From: PALSA-1006 sp964571195
GTDB taxonomy: Bacteria > Pseudomonadota > Gammaproteobacteria > Burkholderiales > Gallionellaceae
Length of the DNA: 58,173 nt
Direction: 5' to 3'
NCBI GenBank assembly: GCA_964571195.1
Contig: CAZNAD010000015.1
Location: forward strand, 1 to 58,173
Part shown: one piece after another, positions 1-8,561 of the stretch
Layout of the letters: each line of letters starts with the position of its first letter
Position numbering within the stretch: the first letter of the stretch is position 1
Made by a program: the position numbers and the translations under genes
Notes under the pieces: generated by a model
Told to the model about the DNA's origin: nothing
Database searches by the model: none
The model's input: the letters and a program-made list of their open reading frames with translations, nothing else

Positions 1-845
1 ACGCGGTGCAGCTTTCCACGCTACTGTCGATCAAGACCGGCGGCTGTTCCGAGGATTGCGGATACTGTCCGCAGTCGGCCTTCCATAGCGCGGGTGTGGA
101 AAACAAGAAGATGCTCGATGTGAGCGAAGTGGTGAAAGCCGCCAAAGCCGCGCAGGATGCCGGTGCGGATCGATTCTGCATGGGCGCGGCATGGCGCGAG
201 CCGAGTGAGGAAGACATGGCGGCGGTGGTGGAGATGGTCAAGGAAGTGCGCGCACTGGGCATGGAAACCTGCGCCACGCTGGGCATGCTGAACGATGAAC
301 AGACCGAACAGCTCCGAGTCGCCGGACTCGATTATTACAACCACAATCTGGACACCACGCCGGAGTTCTACGGCAACATCATCAGCACGCGCGATTATCA
401 GGACAGACTGGATACGCTGGAGCGTGTGCGCAAAGCGGGCATGCACGTGTGCAGCGGCGGCATCGTTGGTATGGGCGAGAACCTGACACAGCGCGCCGGA
501 CTGATCGCGCAGCTGGCGAACATGGAGCCGTATCCCGAAAGTGTGCCGATCAACAATCTGGTCAAGGTGGAGGGCACGCCGCTGGCGCAACAGGAAGAAC
601 TCGATCCGCTCGATTTTGTGCGCACCATTGCTGTGGCGCGCATCACCATGCCCACCGCGCGCGTGCGTCTCTCCGCCGGCCGCCAGCAGATGAGCGATGC
701 GATACAGGCGCTGTGTTTCCTGGCCGGGGCGAATTCGATTTTCTACGGCGACCAGTTGCTGACCACGGGTAATCCCGATGTGGAACGGGACCGCGCGCTG
801 ATGGACAAGCTGGGGATGTATCCGTTTGCGGACAAAAACCATTAA
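1..845 (+). CDS. bioB: Biotin synthase BioB (5' end outside window)
   Basis: Radical-SAM enzyme that inserts sulfur into dethiobiotin, the last step of biotin synthesis. The window holds about 280 C-terminal residues; the reading frame is open through base 1, so the start lies upstream (E. coli BioB is 346 aa). The CxxxCxxC radical-SAM cluster motif is visible as CSEDCGYC, followed by the conserved YYNHNLDT stretch and the RVRLSAGR segment that carries the arginine ligand of the auxiliary [2Fe-2S] cluster. It is the first visible gene of a bioB-F-H-C-D cluster on the plus strand. The stop at 843-845 is followed after 14 bases by a long inverted repeat (860-981) that fills the gap to bioF. Family assignment is firm. 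Confidence 0.97.
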   Translation, partial: AVQLSTLLSIKTGGCSEDCGYCPQSAFHSAGVENKKMLDVSEVVKAAKAAQDAGADRFCMGAAWREPSEEDMAAVVEMVKEVRALGMETCATLGMLNDEQTEQLRVAGLDYYNHNLDTTPEFYGNIISTRDYQDRLDTLERVRKAGMHVCSGGIVGMGENLTQRAGLIAQLANMEPYPESVPINNLVKVEGTPLAQQEELDPLDFVRTIAVARITMPTARVRLSAGRQQMSDAIQALCFLAGANSIFYGDQLLTTGNPDVERDRALMDKLGMYPFADKNH

Positions 846-859
846 CAACTAAAAACCAT

Positions 860-981
860 TTACCACAGAGGCACAGAGACACAGAGGAAGCACAGAGAAA
901 AGCAAATCAAAAATTTAAACGCGTGGCGCTCCTGACGTTTCTGTTTTTGATTTTCTCTGTGTCTCTGTGTTTCTGTGGTGA
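860..981. repeat. Family A palindromic element, copy 1 (bioB-bioF junction)
   Basis: The left arm has repeated CACAGAGA units (TTACCACAGAG at 860-870, then further units to about 900). The right arm is the reverse complement, ending TTTCTGTGGTGA at 970-981. The inner parts of the arms also pair (A-rich left, T-rich right), so there is almost no unpaired loop. It fills nearly the whole 140-base gap between bioB and bioF and ends 4 bases before the probable TTG start of bioF. Confidence 0.9.
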
Positions 982-985
982 GAAT

Positions 986-2239
986 TTGCCTTTCACTCAA
1001 TTACAAACCGAACTCGACACGCGCAAAGCGGAAGGCTTGTTGCGCGCTCGCCGCACTTTAGCCTCGCCGCAGTCGCCCCACATCACCGTGGGCGGCACGA
1101 CACGGTGTTGCGAAGCATCCGGTGCGGGAGTACCGCCCTCTCGCTTCCTCCCGCAAACGGCTGACTTCGTCAGTAACGAGTCTGAAGCGAACGGCAAGCC
1201 TTACCTCGCTTTTTGCAGCAACGATTATTTGGGTCTCGCCAATCACCCGCAGCTCGCAGCAGCCTTGCAGCAGGGCACACAGCAATGGGGCGTGGGGTCG
1301 GGTGCGGCGCATCTGGTGAGCGGGCATTTTGAGGCGCACCATCAACTCGAACAGCAGCTCGCCGCCTTTGTTGGCAAGCCTGCCGCGCTGTTGTTTTCCA
1401 CCGGTTACATGGCTAACCTCGGCGTGGTGCAAGCGCTGGTGGGCAAAGGCGATACGGTGTTTGCCGACAAGCTCAATCACGCTTCGCTGAATGACGCGAT
1501 GCTGTTGTCGCGCGCAGAGATGAAGCGTTTTCGGCACGGCGATATGGCGCAACTAGCGATCTATCTGGAACAAACCAAGAGCGGGCGCAAACTGGTCATC
1601 ACCGACGCGGTGTTTAGTATGGACGGCGACATTGCGCCGCTGCGGGAAATGCTGGCGCTGTGCGAAAGGCACGATGCCTGGTTGTATGTGGACGACGCGC
1701 ACGGCTTTGGCGTGCTGGGCGAACAGGGGCGCGGCTCGCTGGCGCATTTCGGCATCGTCTCGCCGCGCATCATCTACATGGCGACCTTGGGCAAAGCCGC
1801 CGGAGTCTCCGGCGCGTTCGTGGCGGCGGAGCAGGTGGTGGTTGATACGCTGGTCAATCATGCACACAGTTACGTTTACACCACTGCCACGCCGCCTGCG
1901 TTGTCGGTGGCGCTGTCGCAGAGTCTGCAATTGATCGAACAGGGCGACGCGCTGCGCACTCACCTGCAAAAACTCATTGCCCAATTGCGCACTGGATTGT
2001 CCGACCTGCCGTGGCAACTCATGCCCTCGGAGACCGCCATCCAGCCGCTACTGATCGGCGACAACCATCAGGCGCTGAAATTGAGCGAGGGCTTGCGCGA
2101 ACGCGGTATCTGGGTGGCGGCGATCCGCCCGCCCACCGTGCCGCAGGGCACGGCGCGGCTGCGTATCACCTTGTCCGCCGCACACAGCAGGCAAGATGTG
2201 GAACAACTCATCGGGGCGCTGCATGAGCTTGCATGTTGA
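986..2239 (+). CDS. bioF: 8-amino-7-oxononanoate synthase BioF with in-frame insertion
   Basis: PLP-dependent alpha-oxoamine synthase joining pimeloyl-ACP and L-alanine. FCSNDYLGLANHP, HASLNDA, DAVFSMDGD, VDDAHGFG and the PLP-lysine region ATLGKAAG are recognisable. The frame is open from GTG 923, but the first 20 residues would be translated repeat. TTG 986 gives a normal amino terminus (PFTQLQTELDTRKAEG), with GGTGAG at 977-982 as a short-spaced ribosome site; GTG 959 is a poorer alternative. From 986 the protein is 417 aa, against 384 in E. coli. The extra length matches a 33-residue block at bases 1097-1195 between VGG and KPYLAF, where the family has no such sequence. Catalytic regions are intact, so the enzyme is probably functional. 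The stop overlaps bioH. Confidence 0.95.
   Translation: MPFTQLQTELDTRKAEGLLRARRTLASPQSPHITVGGTTRCCEASGAGVPPSRFLPQTADFVSNESEANGKPYLAFCSNDYLGLANHPQLAAALQQGTQQWGVGSGAAHLVSGHFEAHHQLEQQLAAFVGKPAALLFSTGYMANLGVVQALVGKGDTVFADKLNHASLNDAMLLSRAEMKRFRHGDMAQLAIYLEQTKSGRKLVITDAVFSMDGDIAPLREMLALCERHDAWLYVDDAHGFGVLGEQGRGSLAHFGIVSPRIIYMATLGKAAGVSGAFVAAEQVVVDTLVNHAHSYVYTTATPPALSVALSQSLQLIEQGDALRTHLQKLIAQLRTGLSDLPWQLMPSETAIQPLLIGDNHQALKLSEGLRERGIWVAAIRPPTVPQGTARLRITLSAAHSRQDVEQLIGALHELAC
1097..1195. repeat. In-frame hairpin-rich insertion in bioF
   Basis: A 99-base segment codes for 33 residues absent from the BioF family as I know it. It contains a GCGGGAG/CTCCCGC stem (1124-1130 with 1148-1154) and a CTGAC-TTC-GTCAG hairpin (1161-1173). 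Its length is a multiple of three and it has no stop in the bioF frame. It does not match the other repeat families in this window, so it may be a single member of another family. The boundaries come from where homology to the family stops and resumes. Confidence 0.6.
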
Positions 2240-3047
2240 AACCTTAGGCAGCGGCGCACCACTGGTGCTGTTGCACGGTTGGGGTATGCACGGCGGAGTG
2301 TGGACGGATGTGGCACGGCAACTGGCGGAAGAGTTTTGTGTGCATGTCGTGGATTTGCCGGGGCATGGACTTAGCGGGAATGGGGAAGGGAAAAGGAAAA
2401 AGGGAAATATCGCCGAGCCGCAGTTACCCTTCTCCCTTCCCCCTTCTCCCTTTACCTTAGACTCTGTCATCTCCGAGTTATCGGCAGCATTCACGGAGCC
2501 GCTCGATGTGCTGGGCTGGTCGCTGGGTGGGCAGATCGCGCTGCGCTGGGCGACAGATGAACCGCAAAAGGTGCAGCGTCTGATACTGGTTGCCAGTACG
2601 CCCTGTTTCACCGAGCGCGACGACTGGACGTACGGCATGCCGCGTAACATCCTGCAACAATTCGCCGCTGAGCTGGAGCGAGATCATGCCGCCACGTTGC
2701 GCCGCTTCCTGAGCCTGCAAATCAGGGGCAGCGAAGATGAGCGCGAATTGTTGGCAAAGTTGCGCGCACGCTTGTCCGGCAGGGGCGAACCCGCTCTGGT
2801 CGCGTTGCGCGGCGGGCTGGACATCCTGCGTGATGCCGACCTGCGCGCGGTGTTGGCGCAGATCGGGCAGTCGACCTTGGTGATCGCAGGCGAACGCGAT
2901 AAGCTCACGCCCCCGCAGGCATCGCATTATCTGGCTCAGGCCATGCCCAAAGCGCGGCTGGTGGAGATATCGGGGGCGGCGCATGCACCGTTCCTGTCGC
3001 ATCCAGGGGTGTTTATTGAACAGGTGAAGAATTTTCTGCATGAATGA
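2223..3047 (+). CDS. bioH: Pimeloyl-ACP methyl ester esterase BioH with in-frame insertion
   Basis: Alpha/beta hydrolase that releases pimeloyl-ACP from its methyl ester, ending the BioC-started pimelate route. ATG 2223 gives MSLHVETLGSG and overlaps the bioF stop by 17 bases, typical of translational coupling. The nucleophile serine is S100 in GWSLGG; the catalytic Asp lies in GERDKLTP and the His in GAAHAPF. The protein is 274 aa (E. coli 256). Residues about 53-78, a proline/serine/lysine-rich block between VDLPGHGLSG and LDSVISEL, are encoded by a family B palindrome (2375-2457) and have no counterpart in BioH proteins. The insertion falls where E. coli BioH has a short loop after the first strands, away from the catalytic residues, so activity is probably kept. 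Confidence 0.93.
   Translation: MSLHVETLGSGAPLVLLHGWGMHGGVWTDVARQLAEEFCVHVVDLPGHGLSGNGEGKRKKGNIAEPQLPFSLPPSPFTLDSVISELSAAFTEPLDVLGWSLGGQIALRWATDEPQKVQRLILVASTPCFTERDDWTYGMPRNILQQFAAELERDHAATLRRFLSLQIRGSEDERELLAKLRARLSGRGEPALVALRGGLDILRDADLRAVLAQIGQSTLVIAGERDKLTPPQASHYLAQAMPKARLVEISGAAHAPFLSHPGVFIEQVKNFLHE
2375..2457. repeat. Family B palindromic element, copy 1 (inside bioH)
   Basis: A purine-rich left part (GGGAATGGGGAAGGGAAAAGG) is followed by its pyrimidine-rich counterpart (TTACCCTTCTCCCTTCCC and more). The core CCGCAGTTACCCTTCTCCCT is shared exactly with the reverse complement of the copy at 27295-27371. It lies in the bioH reading frame without introducing a stop. Confidence 0.85.
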
Positions 3048-3909
3048 ATTCGAGATAGACAAACGTGAAGTACGCCGCGCTTTCAGCAAGGCTGCAACCA
3101 CCTATGATGCCGCTGCCGTGCTGCAACGCGAGGTATGTATTCGCATGCTGGAAAAGCTCGATGTCATCAAGATACGGCCCGCGCGCCTGCTGGATGTGGG
3201 CAGCGGAACGGGCTGGGGGACGCGCCAGTTGGGCGAGCGTTATCCGCAGGCCGAGCTCGTTGCGCTCGATATCGCCATCGGTATGTTGCAGGCGGCACGG
3301 GGCACTTCGGGGTGGTGGCGCAAGCTGTTCGGCGGCACTAGGCAGCGTTTTCTCTGCGCCGACACCGAAGCGCTGCCGCTGGCGGCGCGCAGTGTGGAGA
3401 TGGTGTGGTCCAACCTGGCCGTGCAGTGGTGTAACGACCTGCCGGCGACGTTCGGTGAACTGCACCGCGTTATCAAGACCGACGGTCTGCTGATGTTCTC
3501 GACTTTCGGGCCCGACACGCTGAAAGAGTTGCGCGTGGCCTTTGCCGGTGTGGACGGTTACAACCACGTCAACCGTTTTGCGGATATGCACGATATCGGC
3601 GACATGCTGGTGGAGGCCGGTTTTGCCGACCCGGTGATGGAGATGGAAAAGCTCACGCTCACCTACGACGATGTGAAAGCCGTGATGCAGGACCTGCGCG
3701 ACATCGGCGCGCATAATGCCACCTCGGGGCGGGCACGTGGCATGATGGGCAAGGCCGCGTGGCGGCGTATCACCGATAATTACGAGGGACTGCGCCGCGA
3801 CGGCAGGTTGCCGGCGACATTCGAGATCATCTACGGCCACGCATGGAAGCCCGCGCCGAAGCTGGCGCAGGACGGGCGCGCGATCATCAAAACGGATTTT
3901 AGATTATGA
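3040..3909 (+). CDS. bioC: Malonyl-ACP O-methyltransferase BioC
   Basis: SAM-dependent methyltransferase that caps malonyl-ACP so that fatty-acid enzymes can build the pimeloyl chain. The 289-aa product starts at ATG 3040, overlapping the bioH stop by 8 bases. It has the family amino terminus (DKREVRRAFSKAATTYD), the SAM-binding glycine motif LLDVGSGTGWGT near residue 53, an acidic loop LVALDIA, and post-methyltransferase motifs NLAVQWCNDLP and FSTFGPDTLKELR. Its place directly after bioH and before bioD fits the BioC-BioH pathway. No insertion is seen in this gene, unlike its two upstream neighbours. Confidence 0.96.
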   Translation: MNEFEIDKREVRRAFSKAATTYDAAAVLQREVCIRMLEKLDVIKIRPARLLDVGSGTGWGTRQLGERYPQAELVALDIAIGMLQAARGTSGWWRKLFGGTRQRFLCADTEALPLAARSVEMVWSNLAVQWCNDLPATFGELHRVIKTDGLLMFSTFGPDTLKELRVAFAGVDGYNHVNRFADMHDIGDMLVEAGFADPVMEMEKLTLTYDDVKAVMQDLRDIGAHNATSGRARGMMGKAAWRRITDNYEGLRRDGRLPATFEIIYGHAWKPAPKLAQDGRAIIKTDFRL

Positions 3910-4622
3910 GTTATTTCGTCACCGGCACCGATACCGGAGTAGGCAAGACCCTGGTGAGTTGCGCCTTGTTGCATGCCTTCGCCGCGCAGGGTAAGCGCGT
4001 GGTGGGATTCAAGCCGGTAGCGGCGGGGTGCGATGAGCATGATCACAACGAAGATGCGCTGCAGCTGCGCGCGGCCAGCAATGTGTTGGTGAGTTACGGA
4101 CAGGTCAATCCTTACTGTTTTGTGCACCCCGTCGCACCCCACGTTGCGGCGCGCAATTCCGGTGTGCGCATCGAGCTGTCGCGCATCCTGACGACTTACC
4201 GCGAGTTGGCGGGGCAGGCGGACAAGGTGATCGTGGAGGGTGCGGGCGGTTTTCTTGTGCCTCTGAACGAAAAGAAAGACGGTGCCGATCTGGTGCGGGA
4301 GCTGTCGTTACCGGTCATCATGGTGGTGGGGATGCGGCTGGGGTGTCTGAATCATGCACTGCTGACCGCGCGGGTGATCGCCGATTACGAAGTGGAATGT
4401 GCAGGCTGGGTGGCTAATGTGCTCGATCCGCATATGCCCGCCTTGCAGGAGAACATCGACGCATTGCGTGAACGTCTCGCCGCACCCTTGCTGGGTGTGG
4501 TGCCCTATATGGCGGAGCCGGATGCGAAAATGGCGGCGACTTGCTTGGATCTGTCGGGATTGGTCAAAGCGGAGGTGCCGCCGCCCGCCGCCGATGGGAT
4601 GTCGGGACAGGATGAGGTGTGA
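3906..4622 (+). CDS. bioD: Dethiobiotin synthetase BioD
   Basis: ATP-dependent carboxylase closing the ureido ring of dethiobiotin. The 238-aa product begins at ATG 3906, overlapping the bioC stop by 4 bases. The P-loop GTDTGVGKT is at residues 7-15, followed by GFKPVAAG and the VEGAGGFLVPL motif near residue 115. The C-terminal tail (about 15 residues rich in Pro and Ala) is poorly conserved in the family. It ends the visible biotin cluster; bioA is not in the window. Confidence 0.96.
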   Translation: MSYFVTGTDTGVGKTLVSCALLHAFAAQGKRVVGFKPVAAGCDEHDHNEDALQLRAASNVLVSYGQVNPYCFVHPVAPHVAARNSGVRIELSRILTTYRELAGQADKVIVEGAGGFLVPLNEKKDGADLVRELSLPVIMVVGMRLGCLNHALLTARVIADYEVECAGWVANVLDPHMPALQENIDALRERLAAPLLGVVPYMAEPDAKMAATCLDLSGLVKAEVPPPAADGMSGQDEV

Positions 4623-4631
4623 TGAGTCGCG

Positions 4632-5342
4632 ATGAGTGAATTCAGTATACTGGCGGTGTTTCTTGTGGGATTGCTCGGCGGTGTGCATTGTCTCGGCATG
4701 TGCGGCAGTATCGTCGGGATATTCACGACGCAGGTGCCGCAGACAGTGTCGCGCTGGCCTTTCCATCTGGCCTATAGCGGCGGGCGTATCGCCAGTTATA
4801 TGCTCGCTGGTGCCGCAGTCGGCGCGGTGGGGCAGGCGGGGTTGCTGATGCGCGATGCGGTTCCGGTGCAACACCTGCTGTTCGCGTTGTCGAGTGTCAT
4901 GCTGGTGCTGCTGGGGCTGTATCTCGCCGGTCTGTGGGGCGCAGTGCGCCGACTGGAGTCGGTCGGCGCTGTGTTGTGGAAACGCCTGCAACCGTTCACG
5001 CGCAGATTGTTGCCGGTGGTTACAGTGCCGCGTGCGCTGGCACTGGGCGCGTTGTGGGGGTGGTTGCCCTGCGGTCTGGTCTACAGTGTGCTGCTCACCG
5101 CTCTGGCCAGTGGTAGCGCAACACAGGGAGCGTTTATCATGCTGGCCTTCGGCTTGGGCACGCTGCCGAATCTGTTGGCGATAGGGCTGTTCTGGGAGCG
5201 TATCAAGGATAAGGTGCAGTCGCCGCGTGTGCGTCTGGCGGCGGGAGCGCTGGTTGCCGGTTTGGGTGGGTATGGACTGTTCAAGGTCGCTTACACCTTC
5301 TATGTGCACGGATGGACGGGAGCATGTCATGTGGCTGCTTAA
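4632..5342 (+). CDS. TauE/SafE-family (DsbD-like) membrane protein
   Basis: A 236-aa polytopic inner-membrane protein with about six hydrophobic segments. Near the amino terminus is GLLGGVHCLGMCG, the HCxGMC signature of the family often called sulfite exporter TauE/SafE (COG2836), and GWLPCGLVYSVL lies in the fourth segment. Proteins of this group near cytochrome oxidase genes are linked to copper or redox handling in the periplasm. The next gene is a SCO copper chaperone, supporting a role in copper delivery to cytochrome oxidase rather than sulfite export (inference). It starts 9 bases after bioD and may be co-transcribed with the biotin genes. Confidence 0.8.
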   Translation: MSEFSILAVFLVGLLGGVHCLGMCGSIVGIFTTQVPQTVSRWPFHLAYSGGRIASYMLAGAAVGAVGQAGLLMRDAVPVQHLLFALSSVMLVLLGLYLAGLWGAVRRLESVGAVLWKRLQPFTRRLLPVVTVPRALALGALWGWLPCGLVYSVLLTALASGSATQGAFIMLAFGLGTLPNLLAIGLFWERIKDKVQSPRVRLAAGALVAGLGGYGLFKVAYTFYVHGWTGACHVAA

Positions 5343-5352
5343 TCAAAACCTA

Positions 5353-5445
5353 TTACCACAGAGACACAGAGACACAGAGAAAAGCAAAAGCATGACTGGA
5401 TTTATTTCAGGATTTCCTCTGTGTCTCAGTGTCTCTGTGGTGAAA
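5353..5445. repeat. Family A palindromic element, copy 2 (TauE/SafE-SCO junction)
   Basis: Left arm TTACCACAGAGACACAGAGA from 5353 and a pairing right arm ending CTGTGGTGAAA at 5445, with about 30 unpaired bases between. The right arm contains the most likely start codon of the SCO gene (GTG 5440). Confidence 0.9.
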
Positions 5446-6033
5446 GCTTTTCGCTTTTTGTTTTTCAGTGCTTTAGCCCTTACCCTTGTTTCTTGCGGCG
5501 AAGCCAAGTTACCGTCACCGTTCAAAGCCAGCGATGTCACGTCACAGTACGCGCAGGCCGATTTCCATCTTTACGACGCGACGGGCAAGCCGCGCAGCTT
5601 GGGCGACTATCGCAATAAAGTGGTGGCGCTGTTTTTCGGCTACACGCATTGCCCGGATGTCTGCCCGACCACGTTGGCGGATATGGCGCAGGTGATGCGG
5701 CAGCTCGATAAGGATGCGGACAAGCTGCAAGTATTGTTCGTGACGCTGGACCCGGAGCGCGACACGCGCGAGTTGCTGGCACAATATCCCCCTGCATTCC
5801 ACCCCGGTTTTCTGGGACTGTCCGGTGATGCTGCCGCCACGGCGCAGGCGGCCAAGGCCTTCGGTGTGATGTATCAGCGGCAGGAGGGCAAGAACGGTGC
5901 TTATACGCTGGATCATTCGGCGGGAACCTACCTGATCGCGCCAGACGGAAGAAGGGTACTATTGGCACCTTATCAGCAGAAGGTGGAATGGCTGGTACAG
6001 GATATCAGGTTGTTGTTGGCACTGGACCGATGA
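5440..6033 (+). CDS. SCO1/SenC family copper chaperone lipoprotein
   Basis: Thioredoxin-fold protein that delivers copper to the CuA site of cytochrome c oxidase. The frame is open from 5227, but the upstream part overlaps the preceding gene and the repeat. GTG 5440 (or 5437) gives a compact lipoprotein signal, VKAFRFLFFSALALTLVSC, with lipobox LVSC. The copper-binding CPDVC motif and the later histidine in LDHSAGTYL are both present, as are FFGYTHCPD and TLDPERDT. The length is 197 aa. The proposed start codon lies inside the right arm of a long inverted repeat and no clear Shine-Dalgarno precedes it, so initiation may be weak or structure-dependent. Confidence 0.88.
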   Translation: MKAFRFLFFSALALTLVSCGEAKLPSPFKASDVTSQYAQADFHLYDATGKPRSLGDYRNKVVALFFGYTHCPDVCPTTLADMAQVMRQLDKDADKLQVLFVTLDPERDTRELLAQYPPAFHPGFLGLSGDAAATAQAAKAFGVMYQRQEGKNGAYTLDHSAGTYLIAPDGRRVLLAPYQQKVEWLVQDIRLLLALDR

Positions 6034-6043
6034 GAGCAGGGAT

Positions 6044-7816
6044 ATGAACCAACCTTCATTCTTGGACGCACTCCGTTTTCCTATCACCGAAGAGAACTTT
6101 CTGATCCGTGCCGATCAAATTCGTGCACGTTTGCTTTCATTCCCCGTCATGGTTGGCAGTCAGATGTTGATCGAGCCGCTGCTGGTTGGGTTGCTGTGGG
6201 ATGAGGTTCCGCATGTCGGGTTGTTGTCCTGGCTGACCCTGCTGATGTCGCTGCATGGCATCGAGATATGGGTGTGGAGGAAACGCCATAACGTAATCGA
6301 CACGATGGAGCAATGCCGCTCTTGGAGCCGTTATTTCAATGTGTTCGCGCTCAGTGTCGGCCTGATGTGGGGTATGGCGGCAGTGTGTTTCTTTCCTGCG
6401 GACATGACTTATCAGGCGTTGTTGATCTGTGTGATCGTGGGTCTGGCTGCCGGGGCGGTCACGATGAATCCGGTCTATTCCCCCGCGCTGTATTTGTTTC
6501 TGCTCGCTATTTTGCCGCCCACTATTCTGCGCGTTGCCTACGAAAACGATGTCGTGCACTGGATATTGGCGGCGATGTTGTCCCTGTTCTCGCTGGTTGT
6601 GCTCAATTCCGGGCGGCAGTTGGCTGGGACGTTCTTCACTTCGCTGGGGCAGCGTTATGAGAATCTTGCGCTGGTGGCGCAACTGACCAAGGAAAAGTCC
6701 CGTGCGGAATCGGCTAGCCGCGAAAAATCCCGTTTCCTGGCCACGGCCAGTCACGACCTGCGCCAGCCCCTGCAAGCCCTGATGCTGTTTAGCGACGCGA
6801 TGCAAGAGGCGGCACGGGAGGAAGAAACCAAACATCTGGCCGGACAGATCGGGAAATCGGTGAATGCGCTGGTGGAGATGTTCGATGAATTGCTCGATGT
6901 CTCGCGGCTGGAGGCGGGTATCGTCGAGGCGCGCTGGCAGAACTTCGAGTTGCAACCCCTGCTGGATCGTCTATATGTGGATATGGCGCCGCTGGCGCAG
7001 GGCAAAGGGCTTAATTTCAGCATGCCCAGCAATGACGAAATTATCTATAGCGATCCTTTCCTGCTGGATCGTATCCTGCGCAACCTGATTTCCAATGCCA
7101 TACGTTATACCGATAGCGGCGGGGTGACCATCTGCTGCGATCCGGTCGAGAACGGATTCCGCTTTGCGGTGATCGATACCGGTATCGGTATCCGCCCGGA
7201 AGCGTTGCCGCATATCTTCGATGAGTATTATCAGGTCGACAATCAGCATCGTGACCGTCGCAAAGGGCTTGGGCTGGGGTTGGCGATCGTGCGCCGGGTG
7301 GAGGGGTTGTTGGGCTACAAGGTCGACGTGACATCGACGCCGGGCAAAGGGTCGGAATTCAGCTTCGTCGTACAGCAAGGGCAGAAGGAGCAGCAGTTGG
7401 CGCAACCCTTCATCATCACGCACTCCCGCCATGATTTGCGCGGGGTGGTCGTGGCGCTGGTGGAGGATGACCCGGATATCCGTCAGATGATCGCCGGTCT
7501 GATGCAGGAGTGGGGTTGCTATGTGTTCGCGGGAGAACATGCCGAGGATGTGATGCGCAAGCTGGATATCGCGCGACAGAAACCGGCGCTGTTGGTATGC
7601 GACTATCGCCTGCCCCACGGCATGACGGCGGTACATGTTATCCGGCGTGTCCGTGAGCTGTGGGGAGATGGGGTGGCCGCACTGGTGTTGACGGGGGATA
7701 CTGCCCCCGAGACGTTGCAGGATATCCATGCCAGCGGAGCGATCTTGTTGCACAAGCCGATCGCACCGACGCGGCTGCGTAGCATGATGTATTTTGCGCT
7801 GCATGGGGACGATTGA
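6044..7816 (+). CDS. Hybrid sensor histidine kinase / response regulator
   Basis: A 590-aa inner-membrane kinase. Residues about 30-195 form five or six hydrophobic segments with no recognisable extracytoplasmic sensor domain. The HisKA domain has the H-box FLATASHDLRQPLQAL with the phospho-accepting histidine at about 237. An HATPase domain follows (RNLISNAIRYT, DTGIGI, GLGLGLAIV). The last 120 residues are a receiver domain with VEDDPD, phospho-acceptor D520 in VCDYRLP and lysine in LHKP. The ASHDLRQPLQA class of hybrid kinases usually works with LuxR-type regulators, and one is encoded 49 bases downstream. The stimulus is unknown. Confidence 0.93.
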   Translation: MNQPSFLDALRFPITEENFLIRADQIRARLLSFPVMVGSQMLIEPLLVGLLWDEVPHVGLLSWLTLLMSLHGIEIWVWRKRHNVIDTMEQCRSWSRYFNVFALSVGLMWGMAAVCFFPADMTYQALLICVIVGLAAGAVTMNPVYSPALYLFLLAILPPTILRVAYENDVVHWILAAMLSLFSLVVLNSGRQLAGTFFTSLGQRYENLALVAQLTKEKSRAESASREKSRFLATASHDLRQPLQALMLFSDAMQEAAREEETKHLAGQIGKSVNALVEMFDELLDVSRLEAGIVEARWQNFELQPLLDRLYVDMAPLAQGKGLNFSMPSNDEIIYSDPFLLDRILRNLISNAIRYTDSGGVTICCDPVENGFRFAVIDTGIGIRPEALPHIFDEYYQVDNQHRDRRKGLGLGLAIVRRVEGLLGYKVDVTSTPGKGSEFSFVVQQGQKEQQLAQPFIITHSRHDLRGVVVALVEDDPDIRQMIAGLMQEWGCYVFAGEHAEDVMRKLDIARQKPALLVCDYRLPHGMTAVHVIRRVRELWGDGVAALVLTGDTAPETLQDIHASGAILLHKPIAPTRLRSMMYFALHGDD

Positions 7817-7865
7817 GCGGCAAGGCAGTAGTGGTATGATTGCAAGCTGAGAACAAGGGGGCGGA

Positions 7866-8561
7866 ATGAAGATAAAGGTGTTGATGGTCGATGACCACGC
7901 ATTGTTTCGCGACGGGATGCGCTATGTACTACAGCAGCTTGCGGACGAAGTGGAAGTAGTCGATTCCGGCAATTTTGTGGACGGGATGAAACAGGCTGCC
8001 GCCAATCCAGATTTGGATCTGGCGTTGCTCGATCTGAATATGCCGGGTAGCGAGGGAGTAAGCTCCGTCCAGGCTTTTCACGAACAGAATCCCAGCATTC
8101 CGCTGGTGGTGGTGTCCGGTTCAGATCAGCGCGAAGACATCGAAAAGGTCATGGAATGTGGCGCGATGGGCTTCATCTCCAAGATGTCATCGAGCAAAAT
8201 CATGCTGGGTGCCTTGCGCATGGTGATGGACGGGGGCGTCTATCTTCCGCCACAGTTGTTGCAGCAGGCGATGGTGGGGCTGGATCAGGGGGCACCCATT
8301 GATAAACGTTCCGACCGCCTGAACAAAAACGGGTTGACCACGCGCCAGATGCAGACCTTGCAACTGCTGGCGGAAGGTTTGTCGAACAAAGAGATATCCC
8401 ATCGTATGAACCTGGCCGAAGGTACGGTGAAGATACATACGGCGGTGGTCTATCAAGCGCTGCGGGTGAATTCGCGCCTGGAGGCGGTGAGCGCCGCCAG
8501 ACGGATGGGTTTCCTGCCCCCGCTCGAATCCGAGCATGCCGACGGCAGTACCACCCAGTAG
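7866..8561 (+). CDS. LuxR/NarL-family response regulator
   Basis: A 231-aa two-component regulator. The receiver domain is at residues 1-120 with DDHALFRDG, phospho-acceptor D56 in LLDLNMPG, and the conserved lysine in FISKMSS. A LuxR-type helix-turn-helix is near residues 155-215 (LTTRQMQTLQLLAEGLSNKEIS then GTVKIHTAVVYQAL). It is the likely partner of the hybrid kinase just upstream. Its 3' end overlaps the ftsK start by 26 bases, so regulator and ftsK are probably on one transcript. Confidence 0.95.
   Translation: MKIKVLMVDDHALFRDGMRYVLQQLADEVEVVDSGNFVDGMKQAAANPDLDLALLDLNMPGSEGVSSVQAFHEQNPSIPLVVVSGSDQREDIEKVMECGAMGFISKMSSSKIMLGALRMVMDGGVYLPPQLLQQAMVGLDQGAPIDKRSDRLNKNGLTTRQMQTLQLLAEGLSNKEISHRMNLAEGTVKIHTAVVYQALRVNSRLEAVSAARRMGFLPPLESEHADGSTTQ

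Noticed and set aside
923..985. Signal-peptide-like leader (FSVSLCFCGE) at the start of bioF and similar leaders before SCO, lolA, prpB
   Set aside because: The same FSVSLCLCG string arises wherever the family A right arm is translated; it is repeat sequence, not a targeting signal. True starts lie downstream.
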